Shown here: piece by piece, positions 41,223-50,061 of the stretch
Position numbering within the stretch: the stretch's first letter is position 1
Layout: the number at the start of each line of letters is the position of its first letter
Origin: CANKHJ01 sp035556495
Lineage (GTDB): Bacteria > Pseudomonadota > Alphaproteobacteria > Rhizobiales > Xanthobacteraceae
NCBI GenBank assembly: GCA_035556495.1
Contig: DATMEW010000045.1
Span: forward strand, 4,307-68,306
Length of the DNA stretch: 64,000 bases
Direction: 5' to 3'
Position numbers and translations under genes: made by a program
Notes under the pieces: generated by a model
Seen by the model: the letters and a program-made list of their open reading frames with translations, nothing else
What the model was told of the DNA's origin: nothing
The model's database searches: none

Positions 41223-42248
41223 TCAGCGCTGGCCGGCGACGATGGGGCCGAGGCTGGTGATGGCTTTCTCGCGCTGGGCCATGTTGTCCGGCGTGTCGCG
41301 CACCACTTCGAGCTTGCCGGAATTCACCAGCTTGGCGAAATCGCCGGTGCCCGCCGGGCTGTAATCGCCGGCGGAGGTCACGGCCTCGCGGGCGGCCTTG
41401 CCTTCCGGGGTAGCGAGGAAGCCGGCGAGCAGCCTGGCCGCGTTGGGGTTGGGCGCTTTGGCCATGACCGTGGCCACGAACTGGCCCATCACGACCGGCT
41501 CGGGGATCACATAGTCGATCTTCAGGCCCGAGCGGCCCCAGCGACGGACCAGCGAGTCGACCTCGCCGACGCCGAACAGCCGTTCGCCTGCGTTGATGAT
41601 CGGCTCGCGCGGCGCGCGGGTCATGAGGATGTTGTTCTGATGCAGGCCGCGGACGAAGGTTTCGGCCTTGTCCAATCCCCAGGCGAGGCTCAGGCCGCCG
41701 GACAGGCGCGGCAGCAGGAACAGGCTGGCCGTGAGCTGACCTTTGTATTTCGGATCGGTCATTGCGTCCCAGCGGGTGGGGACGTCTTCCTTCTTCACCT
41801 TGTCGGAATTGAAGGCCAGCGCATAGGCCATGTTGCTGGTGAAGGCGGCGCGGCCGTCGAAGGTGACGTTGCTGGCGGGAATGCCGAAAGTGGTCCAGTC
41901 GGTCTTGGCGAGCAGATCGCGCTGGACCAGCGGGGTGACGCCGGTCAGCGAATGCCAGAACACGTCGATCTGATGGCGGCCGCCGCGCGCTTCCGCGATG
42001 GCTTTGGTGGCGATGTCATTGTCGCCGACCCATTCGACCTGGATGCCGGGAAACAGCTTGCCGAAGGCGGCCGGAATCCAGTCGACCTCGCCCTGCTGCG
42101 TGCCCCAGACCACGACCTTGCCTTCGGCCTTGGCTTTTTCATAAAGCGCCTTGACCTCGGGGCTGTCCTGCCAGGCCGCCTGGGACGGCGTCATGAAGGA
42201 CATCGTCGCCAGCATGGCGCCGAGTACGATTCGTCGAGTGGCTCTCAT
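41223..42248 (-). CDS. ABC transporter substrate-binding protein (second paralogue of the operon)
   Basis: Periplasmic binding protein of 341 aa with a signal peptide to about residue 24 (SQA-AWQD). It shares SPEVKALYEKAKAEGKVV and the later VIPEPVV, MAKAPNPNAARLLAG and GPI(V/I)AGQ motifs with the paralogue at 42312, a recent tandem duplication. The fold is the Fe3+/polyamine-type class. Position-specific changes include RRWGRSGLKIDYV instead of RVWMNSGLKVDYV near the hinge, suggesting a different ligand range. Both probably feed the same fused permease upstream. Confidence 0.88.
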   Translation of the reverse strand: MRATRRIVLGAMLATMSFMTPSQAAWQDSPEVKALYEKAKAEGKVVVWGTQQGEVDWIPAAFGKLFPGIQVEWVGDNDIATKAIAEARGGRHQIDVFWHSLTGVTPLVQRDLLAKTDWTTFGIPASNVTFDGRAAFTSNMAYALAFNSDKVKKEDVPTRWDAMTDPKYKGQLTASLFLLPRLSGGLSLAWGLDKAETFVRGLHQNNILMTRAPREPIINAGERLFGVGEVDSLVRRWGRSGLKIDYVIPEPVVMGQFVATVMAKAPNPNAARLLAGFLATPEGKAAREAVTSAGDYSPAGTGDFAKLVNSGKLEVVRDTPDNMAQREKAITSLGPIVAGQR

Positions 42249-42311
42249 GGCTTTCTCCCTGAAAGGACTGCACCGTTGAGCCGGTGCAGTCCGTGTCTAC
42301 CCTGGTCGGTG

Positions 42312-43352
42312 TTATTTCTGGCCGGCGATGATCGGCCCGAGCTGCTGGGTGGCCTTGTCGCGCGCGGCCGCTTCTTCCGGCGTGTCGCTCACGAATTCGA
42401 TCTGCTTGGACTGGATCTTCTTGGCGATCTCGCCCGTGCCCGTGGAGGTATAGTCATCGGCGAAAGTCATATCGCGGCGGGCCTTGCGGCCTTCCTCGGA
42501 GGCGATATAGCCGGCGAGCAGCCGGGCCGCATTCGGGTTCGGCGCCTTGGCCATGACGCTGCTGCCGAAGTTGCCGATGACGACGGGCTCGGGGATGACG
42601 TAATCGACCTTCAGGCCGGAATTCATCCAGACGCGCACGAGCAGGTCGATTTCGCCGACGGCGAAGACGCGCTCGCCGGAGGTGATGATGGACTCGCGCG
42701 GCGAGCGCGTGAGCAGGGTGTTCTGCTGCGTTGTCAGCTTGCGGGCCACGTCCTCGGACTTTTCGAAGCCCCATTTCATGCTGAGCGCGCCGAGCAGGCG
42801 CGGCAGCAGGAACAGGCTGGAGGTCAGCTTGCCCTTGTATTTCTCGTCGAGGACCTGCTCCCAGCGCGTCGGGACGTCCTCCTTCTTCGCAAGATCGGTG
42901 TTGTAAGCGATCGCATAAGCGATGCTGCTGCCGTAAGCCATCTTGCCGTCCAGCGCGACGTTGCTGGCCGGCACGCCGAAGATCGACCAGTTGATCGGCG
43001 TGACGAGATCGCGGCTGACGAACTGCTGCATACCCGTGAGCGAATTCCAGAACACATCCACCTGATGGCGGCCGGCGCGGGCTTCGGTGATGGCGCGGGT
43101 CATGGCCTCGTTGTCGCCGGCCCATTCCACCTTGATGCCGGGAAACTCCTTCGGGAAGGCCGTGCCGACCCATTCGACCTCGTTGCGCTGGGGACCCCAG
43201 ATCACGACCTTGCCTTCGGCCTTGGCCTTCTCATAGAGCGCCTTCACCTCGGGCGAATCCTTCCATGACGCGGCACCGGCCGGCGTCGCGAGCAGCGCGG
43301 CAGCGGCGACCGCGGCGAACCCCCAAGAGGCGATCCCTGTTTTCGTCATCAT
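42312..43352 (-). CDS. ABC transporter substrate-binding protein (first paralogue of the operon)
   Basis: Periplasmic binding protein of 346 aa; the signal peptide runs to about residue 27 (AGA-ASWK), the mature part begins WKDSPEVKALYEKAKAEG. The pair of Met codons (43352, 43349) follows AAGGAAACGC. Residues typical of iron-only FbpA (paired Tyr) were not identified by eye, so an organic ligand is as likely as ferric ion. It is 32 bases downstream of the ATPase gene and the paralogous gene follows 63 bases later. Confidence 0.88.
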   Translation of the reverse strand: MMTKTGIASWGFAAVAAAALLATPAGAASWKDSPEVKALYEKAKAEGKVVIWGPQRNEVEWVGTAFPKEFPGIKVEWAGDNEAMTRAITEARAGRHQVDVFWNSLTGMQQFVSRDLVTPINWSIFGVPASNVALDGKMAYGSSIAYAIAYNTDLAKKEDVPTRWEQVLDEKYKGKLTSSLFLLPRLLGALSMKWGFEKSEDVARKLTTQQNTLLTRSPRESIITSGERVFAVGEIDLLVRVWMNSGLKVDYVIPEPVVIGNFGSSVMAKAPNPNAARLLAGYIASEEGRKARRDMTFADDYTSTGTGEIAKKIQSKQIEFVSDTPEEAAARDKATQQLGPIIAGQK

Positions 43353-43384
43353 GCGTTTCCTTGCGTGGTATCGGTTGAATTGTC

Positions 43385-44491
43385 TCAGGTCGCGGGGCTG
43401 GCCTTGCCCCTGAACACGGACCCTTCGAGAGATTGAATGCTCACCCAAACGGGCATGCCTTTTTCGAAATCGAGATCGCCGGGGATCGGCACACGCAGAT
43501 TGACGTCCCCGCCGAGATGGACATCGCATTCCATGCTGCCGCCCTGATAGGTCAGCCGGGCGATATGCCCTTCCAGCACGTTCCGGGCGGCGGGGGCGGC
43601 GTCCCGGGACAGGGTGAGCTGTTCGGGCCGCAGCACGATGCTGACGCTTTCGCCGGGCTCCAGCGCGATATCGGCATGAAGATAATGGTTGGTGCCGGTC
43701 AGCGTGATCTGGCCGGCGCCCGCCGGCGCCGCCTGGCCGGACATCACATTCGCCGACCCCATGAAGAAGGCGACGAACGGGTCGGTCGGCGTGCGATAGA
43801 TTTCGCGCGGCGTGCCCTCCTGCACGATGACGCCCTGGTTCATCACGGCGATGCGGTGCGCCAGCGAGAAGGCTTCGGCCTGGTCGTGGGTCACGAACAG
43901 GGCGGTGATGCCGATGCGGGCGATGAGGTCGCCGAGTTCCTTGCGCATGGTGTCGCGCAGGCGGGCGTCGAGATTGGAGAGCGGCTCGTCGAGCAGCAGC
44001 AGCGTCGGGTTGCGGACGATGGCGCGGGCGAGCGCCACGCGCTGCTGCTGGCCGCCGGACAGGCGGGTGGAGGCGCGGCGCACATAATCCTGCATGTTCA
44101 CGAGCCGGAGCGCGGCCATCACCCGCTCCTCGATCTCGGCCTTGGCGACGCGCGGCCGCTGCACCCGCAGCGGATAGGCGATGTTCTCGAACACGTCGAG
44201 ATGCGGCCAGATCGCGTAGGACTGGAACACCATGCCGATCGGCCGCTGGTGCACCGGCACGAAAATGCCGGAGGCGGGATCGGACACCACCTGGTCGCCG
44301 ATCCTGATGACGCCGGAATCGGCATGCTCCAGCCCGGCGACGCAGCGCAGCGTCGTGGTCTTGCCGCAGCCGCTGGGGCCGAGGAGGGCGTAGCAGTCGC
44401 CCTCCTTCACTTCGAAGTCGATGCCCTTGATGACCGTGTTGCGGCCCTCGGGGGAGTTGAAAGTTTTGGTCAGACCCGAAACGACAAGCAT
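43385..44491 (-). CDS. ABC transporter ATP-binding protein (PotA/FbpC-like)
   Basis: Import ATPase of 368 aa. Walker A GPSGCGKTT (residues 38-46), signature LSGGQQQRVALARAI, Walker B LLLLDEPLSNLD and switch H in FVTHDQAEA are all intact; a C-terminal TOBE-like regulatory domain follows (from about residue 290; VSIVLRPEQLTL). It starts three bases after the permease stop, so translation is coupled. It powers the fused permease for the paired binding proteins. Confidence 0.92.
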   Translation of the reverse strand: MLVVSGLTKTFNSPEGRNTVIKGIDFEVKEGDCYALLGPSGCGKTTTLRCVAGLEHADSGVIRIGDQVVSDPASGIFVPVHQRPIGMVFQSYAIWPHLDVFENIAYPLRVQRPRVAKAEIEERVMAALRLVNMQDYVRRASTRLSGGQQQRVALARAIVRNPTLLLLDEPLSNLDARLRDTMRKELGDLIARIGITALFVTHDQAEAFSLAHRIAVMNQGVIVQEGTPREIYRTPTDPFVAFFMGSANVMSGQAAPAGAGQITLTGTNHYLHADIALEPGESVSIVLRPEQLTLSRDAAPAARNVLEGHIARLTYQGGSMECDVHLGGDVNLRVPIPGDLDFEKGMPVWVSIQSLEGSVFRGKASPAT

Positions 44492-44494
44492 GGA

Positions 44495-46213
44495 CTACTC
44501 CGCGCTCTGGCGGGGGATGATATACCGCCGCGCCAGAAAGATCATGGGGAACACCATGAACATGATGAAGGTGGCAAGCGCAGCCGAAGGCGCCGGCTGG
44601 CCGTTCTGAAAGAGCTGCCACAGCAGCACCGGCAGCACGATGTTGTCCGGGCTGTGCAGCACCAGCGGAATGGTGAATTCGCGGGTGCCGATGATGAAGA
44701 TCAGGATGAAGCCCGACATCAGCGCCGGCAGCAGCAGCGGCACGACGATCCGCAACTGGGTGGACAGCCACTTGCCGCCGGAGGCGGCCGAGGCTTCCTC
44801 CAGTTCGGAGTGGATCTGCATCAGGCCGGCCCGCGCGATGCGGGTCGTGGCCGCGATGCGGTAGGAGGCCGCGAGGATCAGAATCCAGATCGTGCCGTAG
44901 ATGCCGATGGGGACCGACAGCCACAGGATCATCACCGACAGCGCGACGATCACCGAGGGAATGCCGGTGGACATGAACGACAGGAAGTCGATGCCCTTGC
45001 GGCCCCACCAGTTGGAACGCGCGATGATCCAGCCCAGCAGCGCGCCGACGGTCGTGGAGATCAGCGCGGTGAAGAAGGCCACCACCAGCGTGTTGAAGAC
45101 GGCCTTCCAGAACACCGCATTGCCCATCACGTCCCGATAGGCCGCGAGCGAGGCGTTGGCGAGATTGTCGAGCGTCGGCGCGGCATAGCCGAGCAGGCTG
45201 GTCCACATCAGCACCAGCGCCGGCAGGATGACGGCGAGGGCGGAATAGACGCCGAGCAGCGCATAGGCCGCATATTTCCAGCGCCCGAGCGCGATCTGCT
45301 TCTGGCGATACGCCTTGCCGGTCACCACCGCGAACTTGTCGGCCCGGCGGATCGCCATGTTGTAGAGCACCAGCGCCAGCATGCCGAGGAACAGGAACGG
45401 GATCGAGATCGCCGCCGCGCCGCCGTAGTTCGGCAGGCCGCTCGCCGGATTGAGCTCGTTGAAGATGCGGTAGGCGAAGACGTTGATGCGCGCCGGCAGG
45501 CCGATGATGAGCGGCAGCTCGAACTGCTCAAGGGTGATGAGCGTCACCAGGATGACCGGCGCGAGAATGCCCGGCAGCAGCACCGGGAGCGTGATCTTCC
45601 GGAAGGTCTTGAACGGCGAGGCCCCGGATGCGCCGGAGGCTTCCTCCATCTGCGGATTCATCGAGCGCAGCGTGGCGGTCATCAGCAGGAAGACGAAGGG
45701 CGTCGATGCCAGCGACTGGCAGACGATCAGCCCGGTCATGCTGAATACGTTCAGCGGGCCGGGACCCTCGAAGCCGAAGATCGACTGGATCGCGAGATTG
45801 ATCCAGCCGGCGTTCGGTCCCAGCAGGAAAATCCAGGCGATCGCCAGCACCGGGATCGGCACCAGCAGCGGAAACAGGATGAGCGAGAACCACACGTCGC
45901 TGGCCTTGATGTCCGACCGTTCGATCAGCCAGGCGAAGGTGAAGGCCAGAAAGGTCGTCAACGCCACCGTGCCGCAGACGAATATCAGCGTGTCCGGCAG
46001 GATGCGGGTGTAAAGCACCGGATCGTTGAAGATCTGGATGAGGTTGTCGAAGGTGAACTGAGCGCCCGGTTCGAAAGGCAGATAGTCCGCCGGCCCGCGG
46101 AACGCTGAATAGAACAGCATGCCCACGGGAACTGCGATGAGGAAAACCGCCACGAGTGCGCCGATCAGCGGCACGACCCTTTGGCCGATATCGACTTTTG
46201 CCAACGAATTCAT
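44495..46213 (-). CDS. ABC transporter permease, fused double BPD domain (FbpB-like)
   Basis: Inner-membrane permease of 572 aa with about 12 helices. Two binding-protein-dependent domains each carry an EAA loop: EEASGASGASPFKTFRKITLP about residue 190-210 and EEASAASGGKWLSTQLRIVVP about 475. The fusion of both permease halves in one chain is typical of ferric and related (FbpB/ThiP) importers. First gene of the minus-strand operon permease-ATPase-SBP-SBP-MetE-like, divergent from a MarR regulator that may control it. Confidence 0.92.
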   Translation of the reverse strand: MNSLAKVDIGQRVVPLIGALVAVFLIAVPVGMLFYSAFRGPADYLPFEPGAQFTFDNLIQIFNDPVLYTRILPDTLIFVCGTVALTTFLAFTFAWLIERSDIKASDVWFSLILFPLLVPIPVLAIAWIFLLGPNAGWINLAIQSIFGFEGPGPLNVFSMTGLIVCQSLASTPFVFLLMTATLRSMNPQMEEASGASGASPFKTFRKITLPVLLPGILAPVILVTLITLEQFELPLIIGLPARINVFAYRIFNELNPASGLPNYGGAAAISIPFLFLGMLALVLYNMAIRRADKFAVVTGKAYRQKQIALGRWKYAAYALLGVYSALAVILPALVLMWTSLLGYAAPTLDNLANASLAAYRDVMGNAVFWKAVFNTLVVAFFTALISTTVGALLGWIIARSNWWGRKGIDFLSFMSTGIPSVIVALSVMILWLSVPIGIYGTIWILILAASYRIAATTRIARAGLMQIHSELEEASAASGGKWLSTQLRIVVPLLLPALMSGFILIFIIGTREFTIPLVLHSPDNIVLPVLLWQLFQNGQPAPSAALATFIMFMVFPMIFLARRYIIPRQSAE

Positions 46214-46661
46214 TGAAGGGTTCCTGGGGCGCGATTCCGGAGCCGGGCGCCGGTCAAGTTATTGCAAATGAGCGCGTCGCGAGGTCGCCGGCCGCGTCTG
46301 TAGGGTGCGGCGCCTGCTGAAATGAGGTGCTTTCCGGACGGGTGCTCTCCGGCGAGGCGGCCGGACAGGGGCGGGCGTCCCTGGACAGGACCCACGCGGC
46401 AGCGCGGCCGCCGGTGCTTCCGGCGACATTACGAGCAGACGCGATAATGTCCTGTGCGCGATGCCGGGGGATGCCTGGCATCAGGCTTGAGATTTCCATT
46501 GACGTTCCCCCGACGGGCGCGTGTATCCGCGCCTTAGGCTGGAAAGGCTCCAACGTTCCATGTTAGTGTTGTGATTGTCAACACTGGAAGGTGCGGCATG
46601 CTGGCTTCGTGAAGATCGGGCGATGCCGGTATCGATGGGTAAAACGGGGGGCAGGACGGCA
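46214..46661. other. Divergent intergenic region of the uptake operon and MarR gene
   Basis: No protein-coding gene is evident in most of this 448-base region. It holds the putative MarR operator at 46565-46585, a TTGACA on the minus strand at 46576-46581 that may be a -35, and in-frame extensions of the MarR gene. Confidence 0.45.
46565..46585. promoter_or_regulatory. Putative MarR operator
   Basis: AGTGTTG-N7-CAACACT is a perfect 7-bp inverted repeat with 14-base centre spacing, the usual size of a MarR-dimer site. It overlaps TTGACA (46581-46576, minus), a possible -35 facing the permease operon, and lies upstream of the MarR gene start choices at 46623 and 46662. A site controlling both units is likely. 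Confidence 0.55.
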
Positions 46662-47294
46662 ATGGCTGACGCCGTGTCGAACGAGGACATGGTCCGGAGA
46701 GGCAAAATCCGCAGGCCGCCTTCCGAAAGGACCGAGGGAGGAGTGGACCAATCCATCTCGTCCAAACTGCTGCTGGCCGCGAATTTCTGGCGGCGCAGCG
46801 GGAATGCCTACTATCGCCAGCACTTCAATGTTTCGATCACGGAAGTTCACGTGCTGATGGTGCTGGATGCCCATGCGCCGCTGTCGCTGAATGCGATGGC
46901 GGCGAGTTGTGGCATCGACAAGGCCCAGATGAGCCGTTGCGTGAAGCAACTGGTGGCGCGTCAACTGGTCAGGCATGGCCGGAGCCGGCGCAACGGCAGC
47001 GAGATCGAGCTGTCTCTCGACTATGGCGGGGTGCGCCTCAGCAAGGAAATCAAGCAGGCCGCAAAGAGCCGTCTGGCGGCGCTTCTGCGCTCCTTCTCGG
47101 ACGAGGAGATCGTCGTTCTGCGCGGCTTCATGGATCGTCTGATCGACAATGCCGGCGACGAGGTCGCGGCGGCCGGCAAGGCTGCAAGCGCTGCTGATGG
47201 CAAGGTTGTCGATGGCAAGGTTGTCGATGAAATGGCTGCGGAAGGCTCCCGTCGGCAGCGCGAGGACCGGCGTGCCGGCGGCGTGAATGGCTGA
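46662..47294 (+). CDS. MarR family transcriptional regulator
   Basis: Winged-helix regulator of about 210 aa. SKLLLAANFWRRSGNAYYRQ and FNVSITEVHVLMVLDA form the dimer helices, LNAMAASCGIDKAQMSRCVKQL is the HTH, and HGRSRRNGSEIELSLDYGG the wing. A repetitive tail (DGKVVDGKVVDEMA) with an Ala-rich stretch precedes the C-terminus. The start is uncertain: ATG 46662 follows AGGAC five bases before it; ATG 46623 is in frame but lacks a good ribosome site. It overlaps the following SDR gene by eight bases. It faces the uptake operon and probably controls it. Confidence 0.8.
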   Translation: MADAVSNEDMVRRGKIRRPPSERTEGGVDQSISSKLLLAANFWRRSGNAYYRQHFNVSITEVHVLMVLDAHAPLSLNAMAASCGIDKAQMSRCVKQLVARQLVRHGRSRRNGSEIELSLDYGGVRLSKEIKQAAKSRLAALLRSFSDEEIVVLRGFMDRLIDNAGDEVAAAGKAASAADGKVVDGKVVDEMAAEGSRRQREDRRAGGVNG

Positions 47295-48060
47295 GGTCGT
47301 CGTCATCACCGGGGCGTCGAGCGGCATCGGCCGCGCGCTCGCCCTGCATTATGCGAAAGCCGGCGTGGTGCTGGGCCTTGCGGGCCGCGATCCGGAACGG
47401 CTCGAGGACGTCTGCCGGGCCTGCACCGCGCGCGGCGCGAAGGTCGTGTCCGGCCTGTTCGACATCCGCGACCGGCAGGCGGTGAGCGAATGGCTCCTTG
47501 CGCTCGACGATGCGGGCCCGGTGACGCTGCTGGTCGCCAATGCCGGCATCGCCGGGGGCACCCAGCAGGACGGCGGCCGGGAAGACGCGGCGCTGGCGGC
47601 CGCGCAGATCGAGGTCAACCTGCAAGGCGTGCTCAATACGGTGTATCCGCTGCTGCCGCGCATGGCGGCGCGCGGCCGCGGCCAGATCGCGCTGATGAGT
47701 TCGATCGCGGCGCTGGTGCCGCTGCCGGATTCGATAGCTTACGGCGCGAGCAAGGCGGCCGTGTTGTATTACGGCCGGGCGCTGCGGCAGAATCTCGCCG
47801 GCACCGGCCTGCGGATTTCCGTGATCTGTCCGGGCTTCGTGACGTCGCCGATGTCGGCCCGGTATTCCGGCTGGAAGCCGCTGGAAATGTCCGCGGAGCG
47901 GGCCGCCGCCATCGTGGCGCGCGGGCTGCGGCGCAACCGGCCGGTCATCGCTTTTCCGAGGTCGCTGGCGCTTGCGGCGCGCATCGGCGCGGTGCTGCCC
48001 GAAGGTCTCCGCCATGCTGCCATGAAGCCGTTCGGCTTCACCATCGCCCGCATGCCGTAG
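47287..48060 (+). CDS. SDR family oxidoreductase
   Basis: Short-chain dehydrogenase of 257 aa. Cofactor motif TGASSGIGRALALHY (residues 8-22), NAG in VANAGIAGG, catalytic Ser in MSSIAALVP and Y-x3-K in YGASKAA. The C-terminus with R-rich helices resembles SDRs acting on lipids or retinol-like substrates, but the substrate is unknown. It overlaps the end of the MarR gene and is co-transcribed with it. Confidence 0.87.
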   Translation: MAEVVVITGASSGIGRALALHYAKAGVVLGLAGRDPERLEDVCRACTARGAKVVSGLFDIRDRQAVSEWLLALDDAGPVTLLVANAGIAGGTQQDGGREDAALAAAQIEVNLQGVLNTVYPLLPRMAARGRGQIALMSSIAALVPLPDSIAYGASKAAVLYYGRALRQNLAGTGLRISVICPGFVTSPMSARYSGWKPLEMSAERAAAIVARGLRRNRPVIAFPRSLALAARIGAVLPEGLRHAAMKPFGFTIARMP

Positions 48061-48065
48061 AAAGG

Positions 48066-48092
48066 GCCGGCGGCAGGTGATCCGCCGCCGGC
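48066..48092. terminator. GC hairpin between convergent SDR genes
   Basis: GCCGGCGGC (48066-48074) / GCCGCCGGC (48084-48092), 9-bp stem with a 9-base loop, lying in the 43-base gap between two convergent stops. No U-tract in either direction, so it is at best a weak terminator. Confidence 0.5.
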
Positions 48093-48103
48093 GTGAAGCG
48101 TCG

Positions 48104-48841
48104 TCAGCCGCGCCCGATGAAGGAGCGCTGCTCGGTCGGCATCATGGTGATCTCGTAGATATTTACTTCCGGACGCTGCTTGGCGACCATCACGATCATG
48201 TCCGCGACGGTCTCGGCTTCCATCACATATTCCTTGCCGACGAGCTGGTCGTGCGGAAGCTTGACGAAATTGGACATCGTGGAGCCGACGCGGACGATCG
48301 ACGCCGTGATGTGGTCGTCGCGATAGTCGAGGCAGATCGAATGGGCGAGGCCCTCGATGGCGTGCTTCGTGGTGGCATAGGGCGCGCCGTTCGGGCGGGG
48401 CGTCTTGGCCGAGATCGAGCCGATCATGATGATGCGGCCGCTCTTCTGCGGCTTCATGATCTTCAGCGCCTCGCGGCTGCACATGAAGACGCTGTTGAGA
48501 TTGGTGTCGATCATCTTCTGCCAGCGCTCGGTCGGCATCTCGTGGGTCGGCATGCCGGTGCCCATGCCGGCGTTGTTCACGAGAATATCAAGCCGGCCAT
48601 AGGTCTCCTTGATGACCTTGAACAGGTTGACGACGTCGGCCTCGACGGTCACGTCGGTGCGCACGGCGATGGCCTCGCCGCCCTTGTCCTTGACCTGCTT
48701 CACCAGCGCTTCGAGCTTGTCCATGCTGCGGGCGGTGAAAACGACCTTGGCGCCTTCCTCCACGAACCGCAACGCGATGGCCTTGCCGATTCCCTCGCTC
48801 GATCCGGTGACGACCGCCACCTTGCCTTCAAGTTGCCCCAT
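48104..48841 (-). CDS. SDR family oxidoreductase
   Basis: Short-chain dehydrogenase of 245 aa, classical type: GSSEGIGKAIALRF (residues 13-26), LVNNAGMGTGM, Ser in IGSISAKTP and YATTK. The C-terminal part (EYVMEAETVADMIVMVAKQ) matches the 3-ketoacyl reductase/YdfG-like branch. The ATG at 48841 precedes an N-terminus typical of the family (MGQLEGKVAVVTG). It is convergent with the preceding SDR gene and not its close paralogue; the substrate is unknown. Confidence 0.88.
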   Translation of the reverse strand: MGQLEGKVAVVTGSSEGIGKAIALRFVEEGAKVVFTARSMDKLEALVKQVKDKGGEAIAVRTDVTVEADVVNLFKVIKETYGRLDILVNNAGMGTGMPTHEMPTERWQKMIDTNLNSVFMCSREALKIMKPQKSGRIIMIGSISAKTPRPNGAPYATTKHAIEGLAHSICLDYRDDHITASIVRVGSTMSNFVKLPHDQLVGKEYVMEAETVADMIVMVAKQRPEVNIYEITMMPTEQRSFIGRG

Positions 48842-49029
48842 CGCGTTGTCCTCCCGCTGTCCGTCGCGGCGAGGTGCCGCGCGCTCAGGCTTCCATCGCG
48901 GGCCGCGCGCGGCGAGTCAAGGGCGTCCGTTCCGGGGCGTCCGTGACCTTCGGCCCGCTTGCACCCCGCTTGCCGCCGCCCGACCGGCGAGCCTATGAAT
49001 GAGGGTACAAACAAGCATATCGGGGGGGA

Positions 49030-49899
49030 ATGTTCATGGCCGAACGGGTCACGGTGATGTCCGAGGGGCTCAAGCTCGCGGGCCTGCTGCATATTCCGGC
49101 GGACATCGCGCCGGGCGAGCGGAGGCCGGCTTTCGTGGTGCTCCATGGTTTTGGCGGCAACAAGGAGGGCGAGCAGGGCGCCTGGGCGAGCAAGACGCTG
49201 TTCGAGTGGGGATATATCTGCCTCCAGATCGATTTCCGAAGCTGCGGCGAGAGCGAGGGTGAACGGGGCCGCATCGTGCCGCAGGAGGAGGTGATCGATG
49301 CGCAGAATGCGATCACCTTTCTGGAAAGCCGGCCGGAGGTCGATCCCAAGCGCATCGCGCTGTGCGGGGCGAGCCTTGGCGCGGCGGTCGCCATCGTCAC
49401 CGCCGGTCAGGACAAGCGGGTCGCGGCCGTTATCAGCCAGGGCGGCTGGGGCAGCGGACCGCGCAAGTTCATGACGCAGCATCCGCCGCCGGAGCAATGG
49501 AACCGTTTCCTTGGGATGATGAGCGAGGGCGTGCGCCATCGCGAGCAGACCGGCAAATCCATGATGGTGCCGCGCTTTGATATCGTTCCCATTCCAGAGC
49601 GGCTGCGGCCGATGCTGCGCGACGGCCAGATGGAGTTCACGGCGGAAACGCCGCTCGGCATGTTCCTTTTTCATCCGGAAGCCGCGATCGGCGCGATCAG
49701 CCCCCGGCCGGTGCTGCTGCTTCATGCGGTTGGCGATTCGGTGACGCCGGCGATGGAGTCGGTCGAGCTGTTCCGCAACGCGAAGTCGCCGGTGGAACTG
49801 CATCTGGTGGATGGCGCCGATCACTTCATGTTCGCGGAATCCAATCCGCGCGTGACCGGCATCGTGCGGGAGTGGCTGAAGTCCTATTTCCCGCTCTAG
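49030..49899 (+). CDS. Alpha/beta hydrolase family protein
   Basis: Hydrolase of 289 aa of the dienelactone-hydrolase/acyl-peptidase-like branch. LHGFGGNKEGEQG gives the oxyanion region, CGASLGAAVAIV the nucleophile elbow (Ser near residue 119), the acid probably in HAVGDSVTP and the His in DGADHFMFAE. The ATG follows GGGGGAATGTTC. No signal peptide. Esterase, amidase or dienelactone-type activity is possible; a long hairpin follows the gene. Confidence 0.85.
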   Translation: MFMAERVTVMSEGLKLAGLLHIPADIAPGERRPAFVVLHGFGGNKEGEQGAWASKTLFEWGYICLQIDFRSCGESEGERGRIVPQEEVIDAQNAITFLESRPEVDPKRIALCGASLGAAVAIVTAGQDKRVAAVISQGGWGSGPRKFMTQHPPPEQWNRFLGMMSEGVRHREQTGKSMMVPRFDIVPIPERLRPMLRDGQMEFTAETPLGMFLFHPEAAIGAISPRPVLLLHAVGDSVTPAMESVELFRNAKSPVELHLVDGADHFMFAESNPRVTGIVREWLKSYFPL

Positions 49900-49983
49900 C
49901 GGCCGGACCGGCAGACGACGGAAATGCGCATCTCATGGGCGCGCCGGTCCCGCGCGGTGTTGTGCGGGACCGGTTCGTTGCGC

Positions 49984-50018
49984 CGGCAAGTCATGACTTC
50001 AAAGTCATGACCTTGCCG
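49984..50018. terminator. Long hairpin between convergent hydrolase and tonB genes
   Basis: CGGCAAG-TCATGACTT pairs with AAGTCATGAC-CTTGCCG (one bulged base), a stem of about 15 bp with a short CA loop, and includes two direct copies of AAGTCATGAC. It lies between two convergent gene ends. No U-run; probably a bidirectional terminator or RNA-stabilising element. Confidence 0.5.
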
Positions 50019-50061
50019 CGATGCCGCCATCCCTCATCAAGGGCAGGGAATGACGCTTCGT

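Noticed and set aside
41211..46108. Very long plus-strand open frames opposite the ABC uptake operon
   Set aside because: They are antisense to well-supported transporter genes; products are His/Arg/Asp-rich without domains, a consequence of GC-rich third positions.
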